Below are positions 1 to 8,722 of a stretch of 64,000 bases of DNA, in pieces (the stretch's first letter is position 1; each line of letters opens with the position of its first letter). The stretch is from Bacteriovoracaceae bacterium (GTDB lineage: Bacteria > Bdellovibrionota > Bacteriovoracia > Bacteriovoracales > Bacteriovoracaceae). Under the pieces are notes generated by a model. It made no database searches, was not told where the DNA came from, and saw only the letters and a program-made list of their open reading frames with translations. Location of the stretch: the NCBI GenBank assembly GCA_024711325.1, contig JANJTC010000005.1, positions 434,001-498,000 on the forward strand, given 5' to 3'. Position numbers and translations under genes: made by a program.

Positions 1-1
1 G

Positions 2-1519
2 TGGATCTTCATTACAGTCAGAATGCAGGAAGGTCCTCAGTTTTCAGTTAACAATATTTCATTCAACGGTGAGCTTCTTTTCACTGAAAATGAAATGATG
101 GAAAAACTTAAACTGAAAACCGACGACATCTATAATGAAGAGAATCTTCGTCTTGATATTCAAAGCCTAACTGAGATGTATCAGGATAAGGGATATGCTT
201 TTGCCAACGTTCTGAGAACTTTGGAAGTCGTGCCGGGCGAGAATAAAGTAGATGTCATCTTCTCATTTGAAAAAGGTGTAATTGCTTATTTTGGTAAAAT
301 CACCATGAAAGGCAATACCAAAACACGTGATAAAGTTATTCGTCGTGAATTAAAAATTCACGAAGGTGAAATGTATTCGGGCTCCAAACTGCGTACTTCC
401 AAAGACAATGTGAACAGACTTGGTTTCTTCCAGCCGGAAAGTGTGGTCTTTAATACCATCACTCGTAAGGGAACGGATAATGTCCTTGATGTTGAGGTAT
501 CCATTAAAGAGCGTCCTACTGGTCAAATCTCTCTAGGTGCCGGTTACTCAACTGCCACTAACGGTTTTGTTCAGGCCTCAGTTGCTCAGAATAACTTCCG
601 CGGTCTTGGGCAAAATATTAATATGAACTTGTCTTATTCGGACAAGCAGCAGATTTATAACTTAGGTTTCACTGAGCCCTATCTCTTCGATACGAAATGG
701 ACGGCAGGAGCCGATTACTATCAGACTGTTTCTTATTTTATCCGCTCATTTGCTTATCGTAAGCATGGGGGAGATGTTCGGGTTGGCCATCCTATCTTTG
801 AATACACCCGCCTCTTCCTGACTTATCGTTATGAAGACAATAAAGTAGATGATGTTATCAATGATGCCATTGATCCTAAGATAGAGAATGGTTCATCCTC
901 TTCTATTCAAGCTTCAATTATCCGCGATAAACGTAACAATATCTTTGAGCCTTCTAATGGTTACTATGCTTCAACTTCACTGGAATATACCGGTTTAGGT
1001 GGAACTATGCGCTGGATGAAGGCTGAGGTTGAAGGGCGTTACTATCGTCCGGTCATTGGAGATCTGGTCTTGCGTTCCCGTATGCAGGCCGCTCAGTTAT
1101 TTAAAACCACTAACAGAGACATCCCAAGAGTTGAGAAGTTCTCAATGGGTGGCGCGCGTAATATGCGGGGTTTTAATCTCGAGGATATTGGTCCTATAAA
1201 ACTGGCGCGAAACACGGATACTGGTGAATTAGAAGACTTTAACTTTGGGGGTCTTTTCAGTTTATTAGGTACCCTGGAATTTGAACATCCGCTGATCAAG
1301 GAAGCCGGCCTTAAATGGGTTGTTTTCTATGATGCCGGAAACGTTTATGAAAAACGCATTGGTGAAGATGGTAACTATGCTTTACGAAGTAACTATGGTT
1401 TTGGCTTCCGTTGGTTCTCACCGATCGGTGTTCTCCGGTTTGAATTCGGATTCCCGATCAATCCACGTGAGGAAGAAGCTTCTAACCAGTTTAACTTTGA
1501 CATAGGACAATTATTTTAA
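2..1519 (+). CDS. bamA: BamA outer membrane assembly factor, 3' part (N-terminus outside window)
   Basis: This is the central subunit of the BAM complex, which folds and inserts beta-barrel proteins into the outer membrane. The frame is open from base 2, so the ATG at 23 is not a true start and the gene enters from the left. Visible parts are the last POTRA repeats (about the first 160 residues, including the segment around YFGKITMKGNTKTRDKVIRR) and the 16-stranded barrel. The barrel carries the lid-loop motif MRGF (canonical VRGF) and ends in phenylalanine, the usual OMP C-terminal signal. The full protein would be about 750-800 residues, so roughly a third is missing. The periplasmic chaperone gene ompH/skp follows 35 bp downstream, a common pairing. 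Family assignment is secure. Confidence 0.95.
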   Translation, partial: WIFITVRMQEGPQFSVNNISFNGELLFTENEMMEKLKLKTDDIYNEENLRLDIQSLTEMYQDKGYAFANVLRTLEVVPGENKVDVIFSFEKGVIAYFGKITMKGNTKTRDKVIRRELKIHEGEMYSGSKLRTSKDNVNRLGFFQPESVVFNTITRKGTDNVLDVEVSIKERPTGQISLGAGYSTATNGFVQASVAQNNFRGLGQNINMNLSYSDKQQIYNLGFTEPYLFDTKWTAGADYYQTVSYFIRSFAYRKHGGDVRVGHPIFEYTRLFLTYRYEDNKVDDVINDAIDPKIENGSSSSIQASIIRDKRNNIFEPSNGYYASTSLEYTGLGGTMRWMKAEVEGRYYRPVIGDLVLRSRMQAAQLFKTTNRDIPRVEKFSMGGARNMRGFNLEDIGPIKLARNTDTGELEDFNFGGLFSLLGTLEFEHPLIKEAGLKWVVFYDAGNVYEKRIGEDGNYALRSNYGFGFRWFSPIGVLRFEFGFPINPREEEASNQFNFDIGQLF

Positions 1520-1554
1520 TTTTGTGATAGAGTTTTTGCTCTAAGGAGATACTT

Positions 1555-2064
1555 ATGAAACTAGTTCTAGGGTTATTGCTATTAACTTTTAGCTTCTCTT
1601 CATTTTCCGCGACTTTAATCGGACTGGTTGATATTCAAAAAATCATCACGACTATCAAAGAAGGAAAGGGAGTCCAAAAGACTCTTGAGAAATCTTTCAA
1701 TGATAAAAAAGCTTTGCTGAAAAAAGATGAAGATAAGATTAAAAAAGCTCAGGAAGATTATAAAAAACAGTCGATGGTCTTGGCGGAAGCTGCTCGTGCT
1801 AATAAAGAGCGTGAAATGCAGGAGATGATGATGAAACTCCAAAATAAAACGATGGAGTATCAGCGTGACATCCAAAAGATGGAGCAGGACATGAAAAAGC
1901 CAATTCTTGAAAAGCTTCGTCCAATCATCGATGAAGTATCTAAGGCCAATAAAGTAGACATGACCTTTGAACTTTCCGCTGCTCCGATTGTCTATGCTGA
2001 AAGCAAAAAAGATCTTACTGATGAAGTCATTAAGGCTTACGACAAGAAGTACCCAGGGAAATAG
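1555..2064 (+). CDS. skp: Skp/OmpH family periplasmic chaperone
   Basis: This is a predicted trimeric periplasmic holdase that carries unfolded outer-membrane proteins to BamA. The 169-residue precursor starts with a clean signal peptide (KLVLGLLLLTFSFSSFSA). A VGLVDIQKI-like beta strand follows, then a long lysine/glutamate/methionine-rich helical region (about residues 45-125) matching the Skp tentacles, and a short C-terminal beta segment. An AAGGAG ribosome site precedes the ATG. It lies between bamA and lpxD, the order typical of Gram-negative envelope operons. Length matches the family. Confidence 0.92.
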   Translation: MKLVLGLLLLTFSFSSFSATLIGLVDIQKIITTIKEGKGVQKTLEKSFNDKKALLKKDEDKIKKAQEDYKKQSMVLAEAARANKEREMQEMMMKLQNKTMEYQRDIQKMEQDMKKPILEKLRPIIDEVSKANKVDMTFELSAAPIVYAESKKDLTDEVIKAYDKKYPGK

Positions 2065-2084
2065 ACCCTTAGAGGGAGCCCCAT

Positions 2085-3125
2085 ATGAATCTTCAGACTC
2101 TTAAAGCAATTGATTCAAGTCTTAAATTCGTCAAAAATAGTGAATGGCCAGAAGAAATTCTGGCCATTTCTTCTTTAGATGGCATGACATCTCATAGTTT
2201 GGTTTTTATCAAGAATGCCAAGTTCATGGAGAAATTTCTTCCACATCTTGAACAGGCATTGAATTTAAAAATTGGTGCCGTTGTGGACGAGAAATATTTT
2301 GAGTCCATGAAACCTGAATTTAAAACAGAAATTGAGAAGTTGCCCTGGCTCCTAACTTCTCCCAACGTGGCACTATCCCTGACCATCCTTTCTAAACCTT
2401 TTTATGAAATGAAAATGAAAGGACTTAATACCCAAGTCGACGGAAGACAAATGGGAACAGTTGAGATTGATCCAAGTGCCATGGTAGCCCAAAATGTTTT
2501 TATTGGTGAGTATGTGAGGATTGGGGCCAACGCTGAAATCATGCCAGGCTCTATCATCCATTCTCACTCTGAAATTGGGGATAACACCAAAATTTATTCC
2601 AACGTCAGTATTTATCCTTTTACTAAAATTGGTATGAATTGCAGAATTCATGCCGGAACAGTGATTGGTTCAGATGGTTTTGGTTATACTTTTCACCAAG
2701 GTAATCATCTTAAAATCTGGCATATGGGCGGAGTGATTATTCAGGACGATGTTGAACTGGGATCTAACTGTTCGGTTGATGCCGGGACTTTCTCGCCAAC
2801 TGTCATCGGTAAGGGAACACGAATCGACAATCTGGTACAAATAGCTCATAACGTAAAACTCGGGAAAGGTTGTATCGTTTGTGGACAATCAGGTATTGCT
2901 GGTAGTGCTGTCCTTGATGATTATGTTGTTCTGGGTGGAAGAGCGGCCATCGGACCTGATTGCCATCTAGGAATGGGTACTCAAGTAGCTGGTGGTGCAA
3001 AAGTAACCGAGGGCGGTATATGGCCTGCTGGCTCTAAACTCGGAGGACACCCTGCCAGGGATTTGAAAGAGTGGATGAAGGGTCTGGCCTATGTTCGAAC
3101 GATGTCATTAAGAGAAAAAAAATAA
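2085..3125 (+). CDS. lpxD: UDP-3-O-acylglucosamine N-acyltransferase LpxD
   Basis: LpxD catalyses the third step of lipid A synthesis, adding the second R-3-hydroxyacyl chain from acyl-ACP to UDP-3-O-acyl-glucosamine. The 346-residue protein has an N-terminal uridine-binding domain (about 1-110), then left-handed beta-helix hexapeptide repeats (about 115-290) and a C-terminal helix. GSDGFGY and the catalytic-His motif IAHNVKLG are present. It is 20 bp after skp with an AGGGAG ribosome site and 9 bp before fabZ, so it is co-transcribed. LpxA lies two genes on, but the longer N-domain and the GSDGFGY motif identify this one as LpxD. Confidence 0.95.
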   Translation: MNLQTLKAIDSSLKFVKNSEWPEEILAISSLDGMTSHSLVFIKNAKFMEKFLPHLEQALNLKIGAVVDEKYFESMKPEFKTEIEKLPWLLTSPNVALSLTILSKPFYEMKMKGLNTQVDGRQMGTVEIDPSAMVAQNVFIGEYVRIGANAEIMPGSIIHSHSEIGDNTKIYSNVSIYPFTKIGMNCRIHAGTVIGSDGFGYTFHQGNHLKIWHMGGVIIQDDVELGSNCSVDAGTFSPTVIGKGTRIDNLVQIAHNVKLGKGCIVCGQSGIAGSAVLDDYVVLGGRAAIGPDCHLGMGTQVAGGAKVTEGGIWPAGSKLGGHPARDLKEWMKGLAYVRTMSLREKK

Positions 3126-3134
3126 GGAGTTCGC

Positions 3135-3629
3135 ATGCTAATGGATAAAAATCAGGTCATGAAGTATCTTCCTCATCGTGATCCTTTTCTTTTCATTGAT
3201 TCAGTAAAAGAAATAGTGATGACTGAAGAATCCAAAAGTCTGCCGCGACCACTTATACCTTCGCAATTAATCGGATGTAAAAGCATCTGCCATTTTAAAG
3301 TCGATGAATCCGTTAAAGTTTTAGAGGGCCATTTTCCTGGGAATCCGATTCTTCCAGGAGTTGTTCAGATTGAAATGATGGCCCAGGCAGCCTCATTTCT
3401 TTGTCTTAATTGTCTGGAAAAGCCAATTGAAGAAACAAAAATCACCGTTGCCTTAATATCGGTTGATTCGGCCAGATTTAGAAAACCAATAATTCCGCCT
3501 ATGAACCTTGAAATTCATGCAACTTTAACCAAAGTGCGTGGCCCTTTTCAGATGTACGATTGTGAAATTTACTCAGAGGGAGAGTTGATCTCCCAGTGCA
3601 GTGTTATGGCATCACTTAAAATAGAATAA
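3135..3629 (+). CDS. fabZ: 3-hydroxyacyl-ACP dehydratase FabZ
   Basis: FabZ dehydrates 3-hydroxyacyl-ACP in type II fatty acid synthesis and competes with LpxA/LpxD for hydroxyacyl-ACP, which explains its place in lipid A operons. The 164-residue hot-dog protein contains LPHRDPFLFID and GHFPGNPILPGV followed by EMMAQAA, carrying the catalytic His and Glu. AAGGAG lies 5-6 bases before the ATG. A second ATG two codons later is an equally possible start. An insertion around residues 32-50 makes it slightly longer than the usual 145-150 residues. Confidence 0.94.
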   Translation: MLMDKNQVMKYLPHRDPFLFIDSVKEIVMTEESKSLPRPLIPSQLIGCKSICHFKVDESVKVLEGHFPGNPILPGVVQIEMMAQAASFLCLNCLEKPIEETKITVALISVDSARFRKPIIPPMNLEIHATLTKVRGPFQMYDCEIYSEGELISQCSVMASLKIE

Positions 3630-3639
3630 GGAAAAAGAT

Positions 3640-4443
3640 ATGACGAAAAACTACGAAGCTCATCCAATGGCCTTCATTCACCCTGAGGCCAAAATTGGAA
3701 ACAATGTTAAGATCGGTCCTTTTTGTGTGATCGGAGCAAATGTTGAAATTGGTGATGATTGTTTATTGCATTCAAATGTTGTGATCGATGGTTTTACTAA
3801 AATCGGAAAAGGTAATAAGTTTTTTCAGTTTGGTTCAATCGGAGCTCCTCCTCAGGATAATTCATACAAAAATGAACCTACTGAAACGATCATAGGAGAC
3901 AATAATACTTTCCGTGAATATGTTTCTATTCACCGTGGAACTTTGAAGCAGGATAAGAAAACCATCATTGGATCAAACTCCTTATTCATGGCCTATTGTC
4001 ACATTGCTCATGATTGTACACTGGGGAGTTATTTGACTTTCGCCAACTCTGTTAACCTTGCAGGACATGTAAATATCGGGGATAGAGTTATTATAGGTGG
4101 TAACACTGGTATTTCTCAGTATGTGACGCTTGGAAAGGGTGCTTACATTGGCGGTGGTTCAGGTATTGATCGCGATGTTCCGGATTTCTGCACGGCTTAT
4201 GGTAATCGTATTCGTCTTAAAGGTATTAATATCATTGGTCTTAAACGCCAGGGGCATAGCAGAGATGCTGTCTCTGAGGTGGTGGATTTTTACCGTACGA
4301 TGGAGGCTTCCGCCCTTGCTCCCAGAGCATTCGTTTCTCATCCTGAATTAATGGAAGATTATAAAAACAATATTGTGATTCAAGAAATTTCTGAGTTTAT
4401 TAAAAAATCTGAAATTGGAATCGCTCCATTCATGGCCGGTTAA
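3640..4443 (+). CDS. lpxA: UDP-N-acetylglucosamine acyltransferase LpxA
   Basis: LpxA performs the first committed step of lipid A synthesis, transferring a 3-hydroxyacyl chain to UDP-GlcNAc (or the 3-amino analogue). The 267-residue protein is almost wholly hexapeptide-repeat beta-helix. It has the catalytic-His segment AYCHIAHDC near residue 122, the YVSIHRGT motif, and the C-terminal helical domain. It begins HPMAFIHPEAKIG, typical for the family. It is separated by 10 bp from fabZ and 2 bp from the next gene. Confidence 0.95.
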   Translation: MTKNYEAHPMAFIHPEAKIGNNVKIGPFCVIGANVEIGDDCLLHSNVVIDGFTKIGKGNKFFQFGSIGAPPQDNSYKNEPTETIIGDNNTFREYVSIHRGTLKQDKKTIIGSNSLFMAYCHIAHDCTLGSYLTFANSVNLAGHVNIGDRVIIGGNTGISQYVTLGKGAYIGGGSGIDRDVPDFCTAYGNRIRLKGINIIGLKRQGHSRDAVSEVVDFYRTMEASALAPRAFVSHPELMEDYKNNIVIQEISEFIKKSEIGIAPFMAG

Positions 4444-4445
4444 TC

Positions 4446-5408
4446 ATGAGAAAAGTTCGAGTAGCAGTTTTAGGTTATGGGCACTTAGGTAAATGGCATT
4501 GCCAGAAAGTTGAGGCCCATTCTGAAGTCGCCGAGTTTGTTGCTATTGTGGAGAAATTTCCGGCAGGACAGGAAGCTGCCCGCAGTAATCATCCCCACGT
4601 GAAAGTTGTAAGTGACCTCAAGGATATTATCCATGAGATCGATGCTGCATTTGTTGTTACTCCAACCTCTACTCACTTTGAGCTGGTAAAAGAACTCATG
4701 GAGCATGAAAAGCATGTTTTTTGTGAGAAGCCGTTATGCTCTAATGATCTTGAAGCTCAGAAACTAAAAGAAATTGCCGCGAAGAAATCGATTATCCTGC
4801 AAGTCGGACACAGTGAGCGTTTTCATGAGTCATGGGAAAAGCTACGTGAAAAATTTCAAACTCTACCAACTCCTTTCAGTGTAAGAATCAATCGTGTTGC
4901 ACCTTTCAAAGGTCGCGCCACTGATGTTGATGTGGTTCAGGATCTGGCCATTCATGATCTGGATCTACTGCTTTATTTGTTTAAGCAAAGGCCAATTTCA
5001 ATCAGTGCCCACGGATATAAAATCCGGACCAATAACTGGGATCACGCCAGTATTCAGATCACTCTTGAAGATAAGTGTGAAGCGATGGTAGTGGTGGGAA
5101 GAAACGCAGTTAAAGAAATGCGTGATCTGGAAGTCATATCGAAAAACGGAATGATAACGGTAGATCTTTTTGCCAATAAAATTTACGAGGCGACATCTTC
5201 CCAGTTTGAAGATGGAACTTTTGTAAAAGAAGAAGCTTATGCCAAGCGAGATCATCTTCTGCTTGAACATAAGAATTTTTATCATTCAATTTTAGAATCA
5301 CTACCTGCTGTCATTGGTCTTAAAGATGGAACGAATGCTGTTCATTTGGTGGACTGTACTTTAAAGGCAATGGAATCTTCATCTGCTGTAATGGTGAAGC
5401 TTGGCTAG
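4446..5408 (+). CDS. Gfo/Idh/MocA family NAD(P)-dependent oxidoreductase in the lipid A operon
   Basis: This is a predicted sugar (probably nucleotide-sugar) dehydrogenase. The 320-residue protein begins with a Rossmann fold (RVAVLGYGHLGKWH, residues about 4-17), carries the family motif EKPLCSND near residue 94, and has a C-terminal alpha/beta domain with a YLFKQRPISI-type segment. It lies between lpxA and lpxB and overlaps lpxB by 8 bp, so its substrate is likely an early lipid A intermediate. Known relatives in this position include GnnA, which with the transaminase GnnB makes UDP-GlcNAc3N for amide-linked lipid A. No GnnB-like gene is adjacent, so that assignment is inference only. Confidence 0.85.
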   Translation: MRKVRVAVLGYGHLGKWHCQKVEAHSEVAEFVAIVEKFPAGQEAARSNHPHVKVVSDLKDIIHEIDAAFVVTPTSTHFELVKELMEHEKHVFCEKPLCSNDLEAQKLKEIAAKKSIILQVGHSERFHESWEKLREKFQTLPTPFSVRINRVAPFKGRATDVDVVQDLAIHDLDLLLYLFKQRPISISAHGYKIRTNNWDHASIQITLEDKCEAMVVVGRNAVKEMRDLEVISKNGMITVDLFANKIYEATSSQFEDGTFVKEEAYAKRDHLLLEHKNFYHSILESLPAVIGLKDGTNAVHLVDCTLKAMESSSAVMVKLG

Positions 5409-6522
5409 TTGTCTCCTTATCGCCGGTGAAAAATCCGGCGAAGAACATGCGATGAGCTTTTTTCCTGAGCTCGCAAGACTCTGTCCTGACGTAAAGTTTT
5501 ACGGAGTAGGGGGAGATCTTCTGGAAGCAGAAGGTATGGAATTACTCTATCACCTGAAAAATTTTTCCAGCATGGGCTTTTCAGAAGTCATTCATAAGAT
5601 TCCTTTCTATTTTAAGGCCCTGAAGAATCTTGAAGATGAAGTCATCCGACGTGGAACAAAAACCGCCATTGTTGTGGATTTCCAGGACTTCAATTTACGT
5701 CTTGCCCGAAAATTATCCAAACGTGGAGTTAAGATCCTTTATTACGTGGCCCCTCAGGCCTGGGTCTGGAAGGCGAAACGTGCCGAAACGCTTTCTCAAG
5801 TGGCCCACACTCTATTTACAATTTTGCCTTTTGAAAAAGAATGGTTTGGTTCGCGAGGAGTGAAGCAGATTAAATCTATTCCTCATCCATTGATGCTGAC
5901 CTATAAAGATCAACTTTCATCCCTGCCACCAAAGCCATTTGGAGTATGGGGAGATAAACTAAAAATCCTGCTTCTTCCTGGAAGCAGAAGATTTGAGGTT
6001 TATAATCTTTTGCCGGAATTTATTAAAGCGATCAGGATACTTAGAAAGACCATGTCAATTGAAGTCCACCTGGTTCGGGTGGCCCATATCAATCCAGCTT
6101 TTTATGATCTTTATCAAAACGATATCGACGTCTTTTATGGCTCTGAAGAGCTAACTATTGCTATGAAGGAGTGTCATATCTCCCTAGCGGCCAGTGGAAC
6201 AGTGACCTTAAGCACTGGTCTTTTTGAACTCCCCACTATCGTCTGCTATAAGGCAGATCTATTGAATGTATTTATCTTCAATAATTTTATTAATTATAAG
6301 GGCCCAATATCTCTTACCAATATCATTCATAATAAGATCATCTTCCCAGAATTTATTCAAAACGAAGTTGATCCAGCTCGCCTGGCAGCAATAATTAGAA
6401 CTTGGACTCTGAATGAAAAGATCTATAATGAATTAAAGTCCACTCTCAGAGAAACTAAAAACCTCCTTTCCGGAGAACAATTCTCAGTCCCTGAGTACAT
6501 GGCACGGGTTATTCATGAATGA
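5401..6522 (+). CDS. lpxB: Lipid-A-disaccharide synthase LpxB
   Basis: LpxB joins UDP-2,3-diacylglucosamine and lipid X to form the beta-1,6 disaccharide of lipid A. The 373-residue GT-B fold protein shows an N-terminal IAGEKSGEEHA (canonical GExSGD; the Asp is Glu here), FYGVGGD, VDFQDFNLRLA, YYVAPQAWVWK and the UDP-site segment LLLPGSRRFEV. The only start that keeps the N-terminal strand is TTG at 5401, inside the previous gene's stop region, which implies translational coupling. The gene also overlaps lpxK by 8 bp. No lpxI or lpxH is present in this operon, so the preceding UDP-diacylglucosamine hydrolase must be elsewhere. Confidence 0.93.
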   Translation: MASCLLIAGEKSGEEHAMSFFPELARLCPDVKFYGVGGDLLEAEGMELLYHLKNFSSMGFSEVIHKIPFYFKALKNLEDEVIRRGTKTAIVVDFQDFNLRLARKLSKRGVKILYYVAPQAWVWKAKRAETLSQVAHTLFTILPFEKEWFGSRGVKQIKSIPHPLMLTYKDQLSSLPPKPFGVWGDKLKILLLPGSRRFEVYNLLPEFIKAIRILRKTMSIEVHLVRVAHINPAFYDLYQNDIDVFYGSEELTIAMKECHISLAASGTVTLSTGLFELPTIVCYKADLLNVFIFNNFINYKGPISLTNIIHNKIIFPEFIQNEVDPARLAAIIRTWTLNEKIYNELKSTLRETKNLLSGEQFSVPEYMARVIHE

Positions 6523-7615
6523 ATTAATTCAAAAGAATCGTTTGCGTTTTAAGTCAATCCTTAAAGCGACTGCTCTAACTCCTCTAAGTGTTGCTTGGGA
6601 GTGGGTATATCGAATCCGCCGTTCTTTTTATGAGTATGGTGTATTTAAAAAAACGACCTTCAAGGTTCCTGTTATTTCTGTGGGGAACCTCTCTTTTGGC
6701 GGAACCGGAAAGACTCCCACAATTGTCTGGTTGGCAGACTGGTTGATCGAAAAAGGTTTAACACCAGTAGTGCTCACTCGTGGTTATAAAGGGCAGCTGG
6801 AGCACTCTTCGGGACTTCTAAAATCTGGGCAGAAATTTCGCCTTAATCCGTTTGATTACGGTGATGAACCTTTAATGATTTCAAATAAAATGAAAAAAGG
6901 TGCGGTTATCGTCGGTAAGAAAAGGGCCGAAAACCTGCTTAAATACTTTTCTGAAGTTCATCCAGATGTGGTTTTATTGGATGATGGTTTTCAACATCTC
7001 CAGATTTTCCGCTCATTTAATATTGTGCTGTTTGACGCCACTATGGCCTTGCAACTTTATAAAGTCGCTCCTTTGGGATATTTAAGGGAAGGATTATCGG
7101 CCTTAAAAGATGCTGATGCCATTATTGTTTCCCGTTCAGACATGGTGACTAAGGAAAAACTGGATAAACTAATCAGTTCCATTTCAGAGCATGTTCACCA
7201 TCGGCCACCACTGGCCCTAACTTGTTACCAGCCTCTGGGCGTTTTTGATGTACATGATAAGTACATTTTTTCAGTACATGAGTTAAAAGGTCTGAAAGTC
7301 ATTGCAGTAACGGCCATTGCTTCACCTGAGTCTTATTATAAATCTTTGGAAAATTTTGGAGTGGAAATCACGGAAAAGGTGAGCTTTCCTGACCACTATT
7401 TTTTCTCACCAGAAGATGTAAATGAATTACTGATCAAAGCTTCACAACAATCTGCCATCATTCTTTGCTCTGAAAAAGACATGGTGAAAATGAAAAGGGT
7501 GTCATTAGATGGCCGGATTCTCTTCACTAAAGTCAAAGTTGAGTTTATGAGTGGGGAAAGTGAACTTCTGGATGCTTTAAGCAAAGTTCTCCGACTTGAT
7601 TCTTCTCCCCAGTAA
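6515..7615 (+). CDS. lpxK: Tetraacyldisaccharide 4'-kinase LpxK
   Basis: LpxK phosphorylates the 4' position of the tetraacyl disaccharide to make lipid IVA. The 366-residue protein has an N-terminal membrane-associating helix, the atypical P-loop GNLSFGGTGKTP near residue 60, LTRGYKG, YGDEPLM, LLDDGFQH and GYLREG, all in the family order. The ATG overlaps the lpxB stop by 8 bp with no separate ribosome site, which suggests coupling. It completes the lpxD-fabZ-lpxA-lpxB-lpxK set. Confidence 0.93.
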   Translation: MNELIQKNRLRFKSILKATALTPLSVAWEWVYRIRRSFYEYGVFKKTTFKVPVISVGNLSFGGTGKTPTIVWLADWLIEKGLTPVVLTRGYKGQLEHSSGLLKSGQKFRLNPFDYGDEPLMISNKMKKGAVIVGKKRAENLLKYFSEVHPDVVLLDDGFQHLQIFRSFNIVLFDATMALQLYKVAPLGYLREGLSALKDADAIIVSRSDMVTKEKLDKLISSISEHVHHRPPLALTCYQPLGVFDVHDKYIFSVHELKGLKVIAVTAIASPESYYKSLENFGVEITEKVSFPDHYFFSPEDVNELLIKASQQSAIILCSEKDMVKMKRVSLDGRILFTKVKVEFMSGESELLDALSKVLRLDSSPQ

Positions 7616-7651
7616 ACTACAATCTTATTAAGCGTTTACGAAGGATTAGTT

Positions 7652-8722
7652 GTGAAAATTGTCATGCTAAGTCTTTTTTTTCTGGCGAGTTGTTCGTCAT
7701 GGGAACAAAAAGACTTTGAAAAAGAATTAAATAAGCCTACGGAAGAAGCCCAACCCAAAGTGGTGGCGACTAAAAAAGAAGAAAAAATTCTTGAGAAATT
7801 CGAAGTTCAGCCTGTAGATGAAACTAAGATTGAAAAGAAAGCTCCGATAAAACCTAAGACCGTCTTTAAAAAAAGAGTCATCATTAGAGATTCTAAAAAA
7901 GAAACGGTGAAAGTACCTGTCGTCGTTCCTACACCTGATCCGGTTATCCCTGCGATTAAGCCACTTCCCAAAGATTACCCACCTGAACTCATAACTATAA
8001 ATCAAAAAGCTAAAAAGGTTTGGGAACAATATCGACCAAATCATCGGGTTGGTGAGAAGACGTATTTGAACATCAATTATCTTGGAATGACTGTTGGTAA
8101 AATCATGGTCATGAATAAGGGTAAGAAAATGATCAATGATAAAGAAGTTTGGCATTTTCATGCCAAGTTCAAGTCTGCTCCTTTCTATAGTAACATTTAT
8201 GAACTCGATGATACTGTCGACACTTATGTCACCACGGACAAATTCCTCTCCACCAGATATAGTTTAATCCAAAGAGAAACCAAGCAAGATATAGATGATT
8301 TGCAGCTACATGATCGGGATCTGTATAAGACTTTCTGGTTTTATCATCGTAAGAAATCCGATGGCAGCAAAAAGGATAAAAAAGAAGAAAAGCCGATTCC
8401 TTATTACAGCATTGATCCTTTCTCAGTACTCTTCTTTTATCAGGGGCTACCGCTAAAAAATAACGATATTTACGAAATTCCTATCATCAATAAGGGCAAA
8501 ATTTTAATCTTACGATCAGTGGTAGAGGGACGGGAAAAAATTTCGACACCTAAGGGCACTATCAACGCCATTCGGCTTCATGCCACTACCAAATATACCG
8601 GAGAGACACTCAAAAGCGGAGATCTGTATTTTTGGTTCAGTGATGATGGAAAACACACCCTTGTTAAGGCCCAGGCAAAAATTAAAATTGGATCTGTTAC
8701 GGCCGATATCGTGGACAATTAA
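7652..8722 (+). CDS. DUF3108-family lipoprotein
   Basis: This is a predicted outer-membrane or periplasmic lipoprotein of unknown function. A GTG start gives a short lipoprotein signal with lipobox LASC. A charged, Lys/Pro-rich linker of about 100 residues follows, including a PTPDPVIPAIKPLP stretch. The C-terminal half (about residues 125-350) matches the DUF3108 pattern: a beta-rich domain with YLGMTVGKI near its start, DPFSVLFFYQGLPL, and repeated strands towards the end. It follows lpxK by 36 bp and overlaps the next gene by 1 bp (TAATG), so it belongs to the envelope operon. Domain assignment is by pattern recall; function is unknown. Confidence 0.75.
   Translation: MKIVMLSLFFLASCSSWEQKDFEKELNKPTEEAQPKVVATKKEEKILEKFEVQPVDETKIEKKAPIKPKTVFKKRVIIRDSKKETVKVPVVVPTPDPVIPAIKPLPKDYPPELITINQKAKKVWEQYRPNHRVGEKTYLNINYLGMTVGKIMVMNKGKKMINDKEVWHFHAKFKSAPFYSNIYELDDTVDTYVTTDKFLSTRYSLIQRETKQDIDDLQLHDRDLYKTFWFYHRKKSDGSKKDKKEEKPIPYYSIDPFSVLFFYQGLPLKNNDIYEIPIINKGKILILRSVVEGREKISTPKGTINAIRLHATTKYTGETLKSGDLYFWFSDDGKHTLVKAQAKIKIGSVTADIVDN

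Noticed and set aside
23..1519. ATG at 23 as the start of bamA
   Set aside because: Frame is open to the window edge and the POTRA fold is cut, so the gene is partial.
7727..8161. Minus-strand open frame (144 codons) opposite the DUF3108 gene
   Set aside because: Very Phe/Arg-rich composition, a shadow of the Lys/Glu-rich sense protein.
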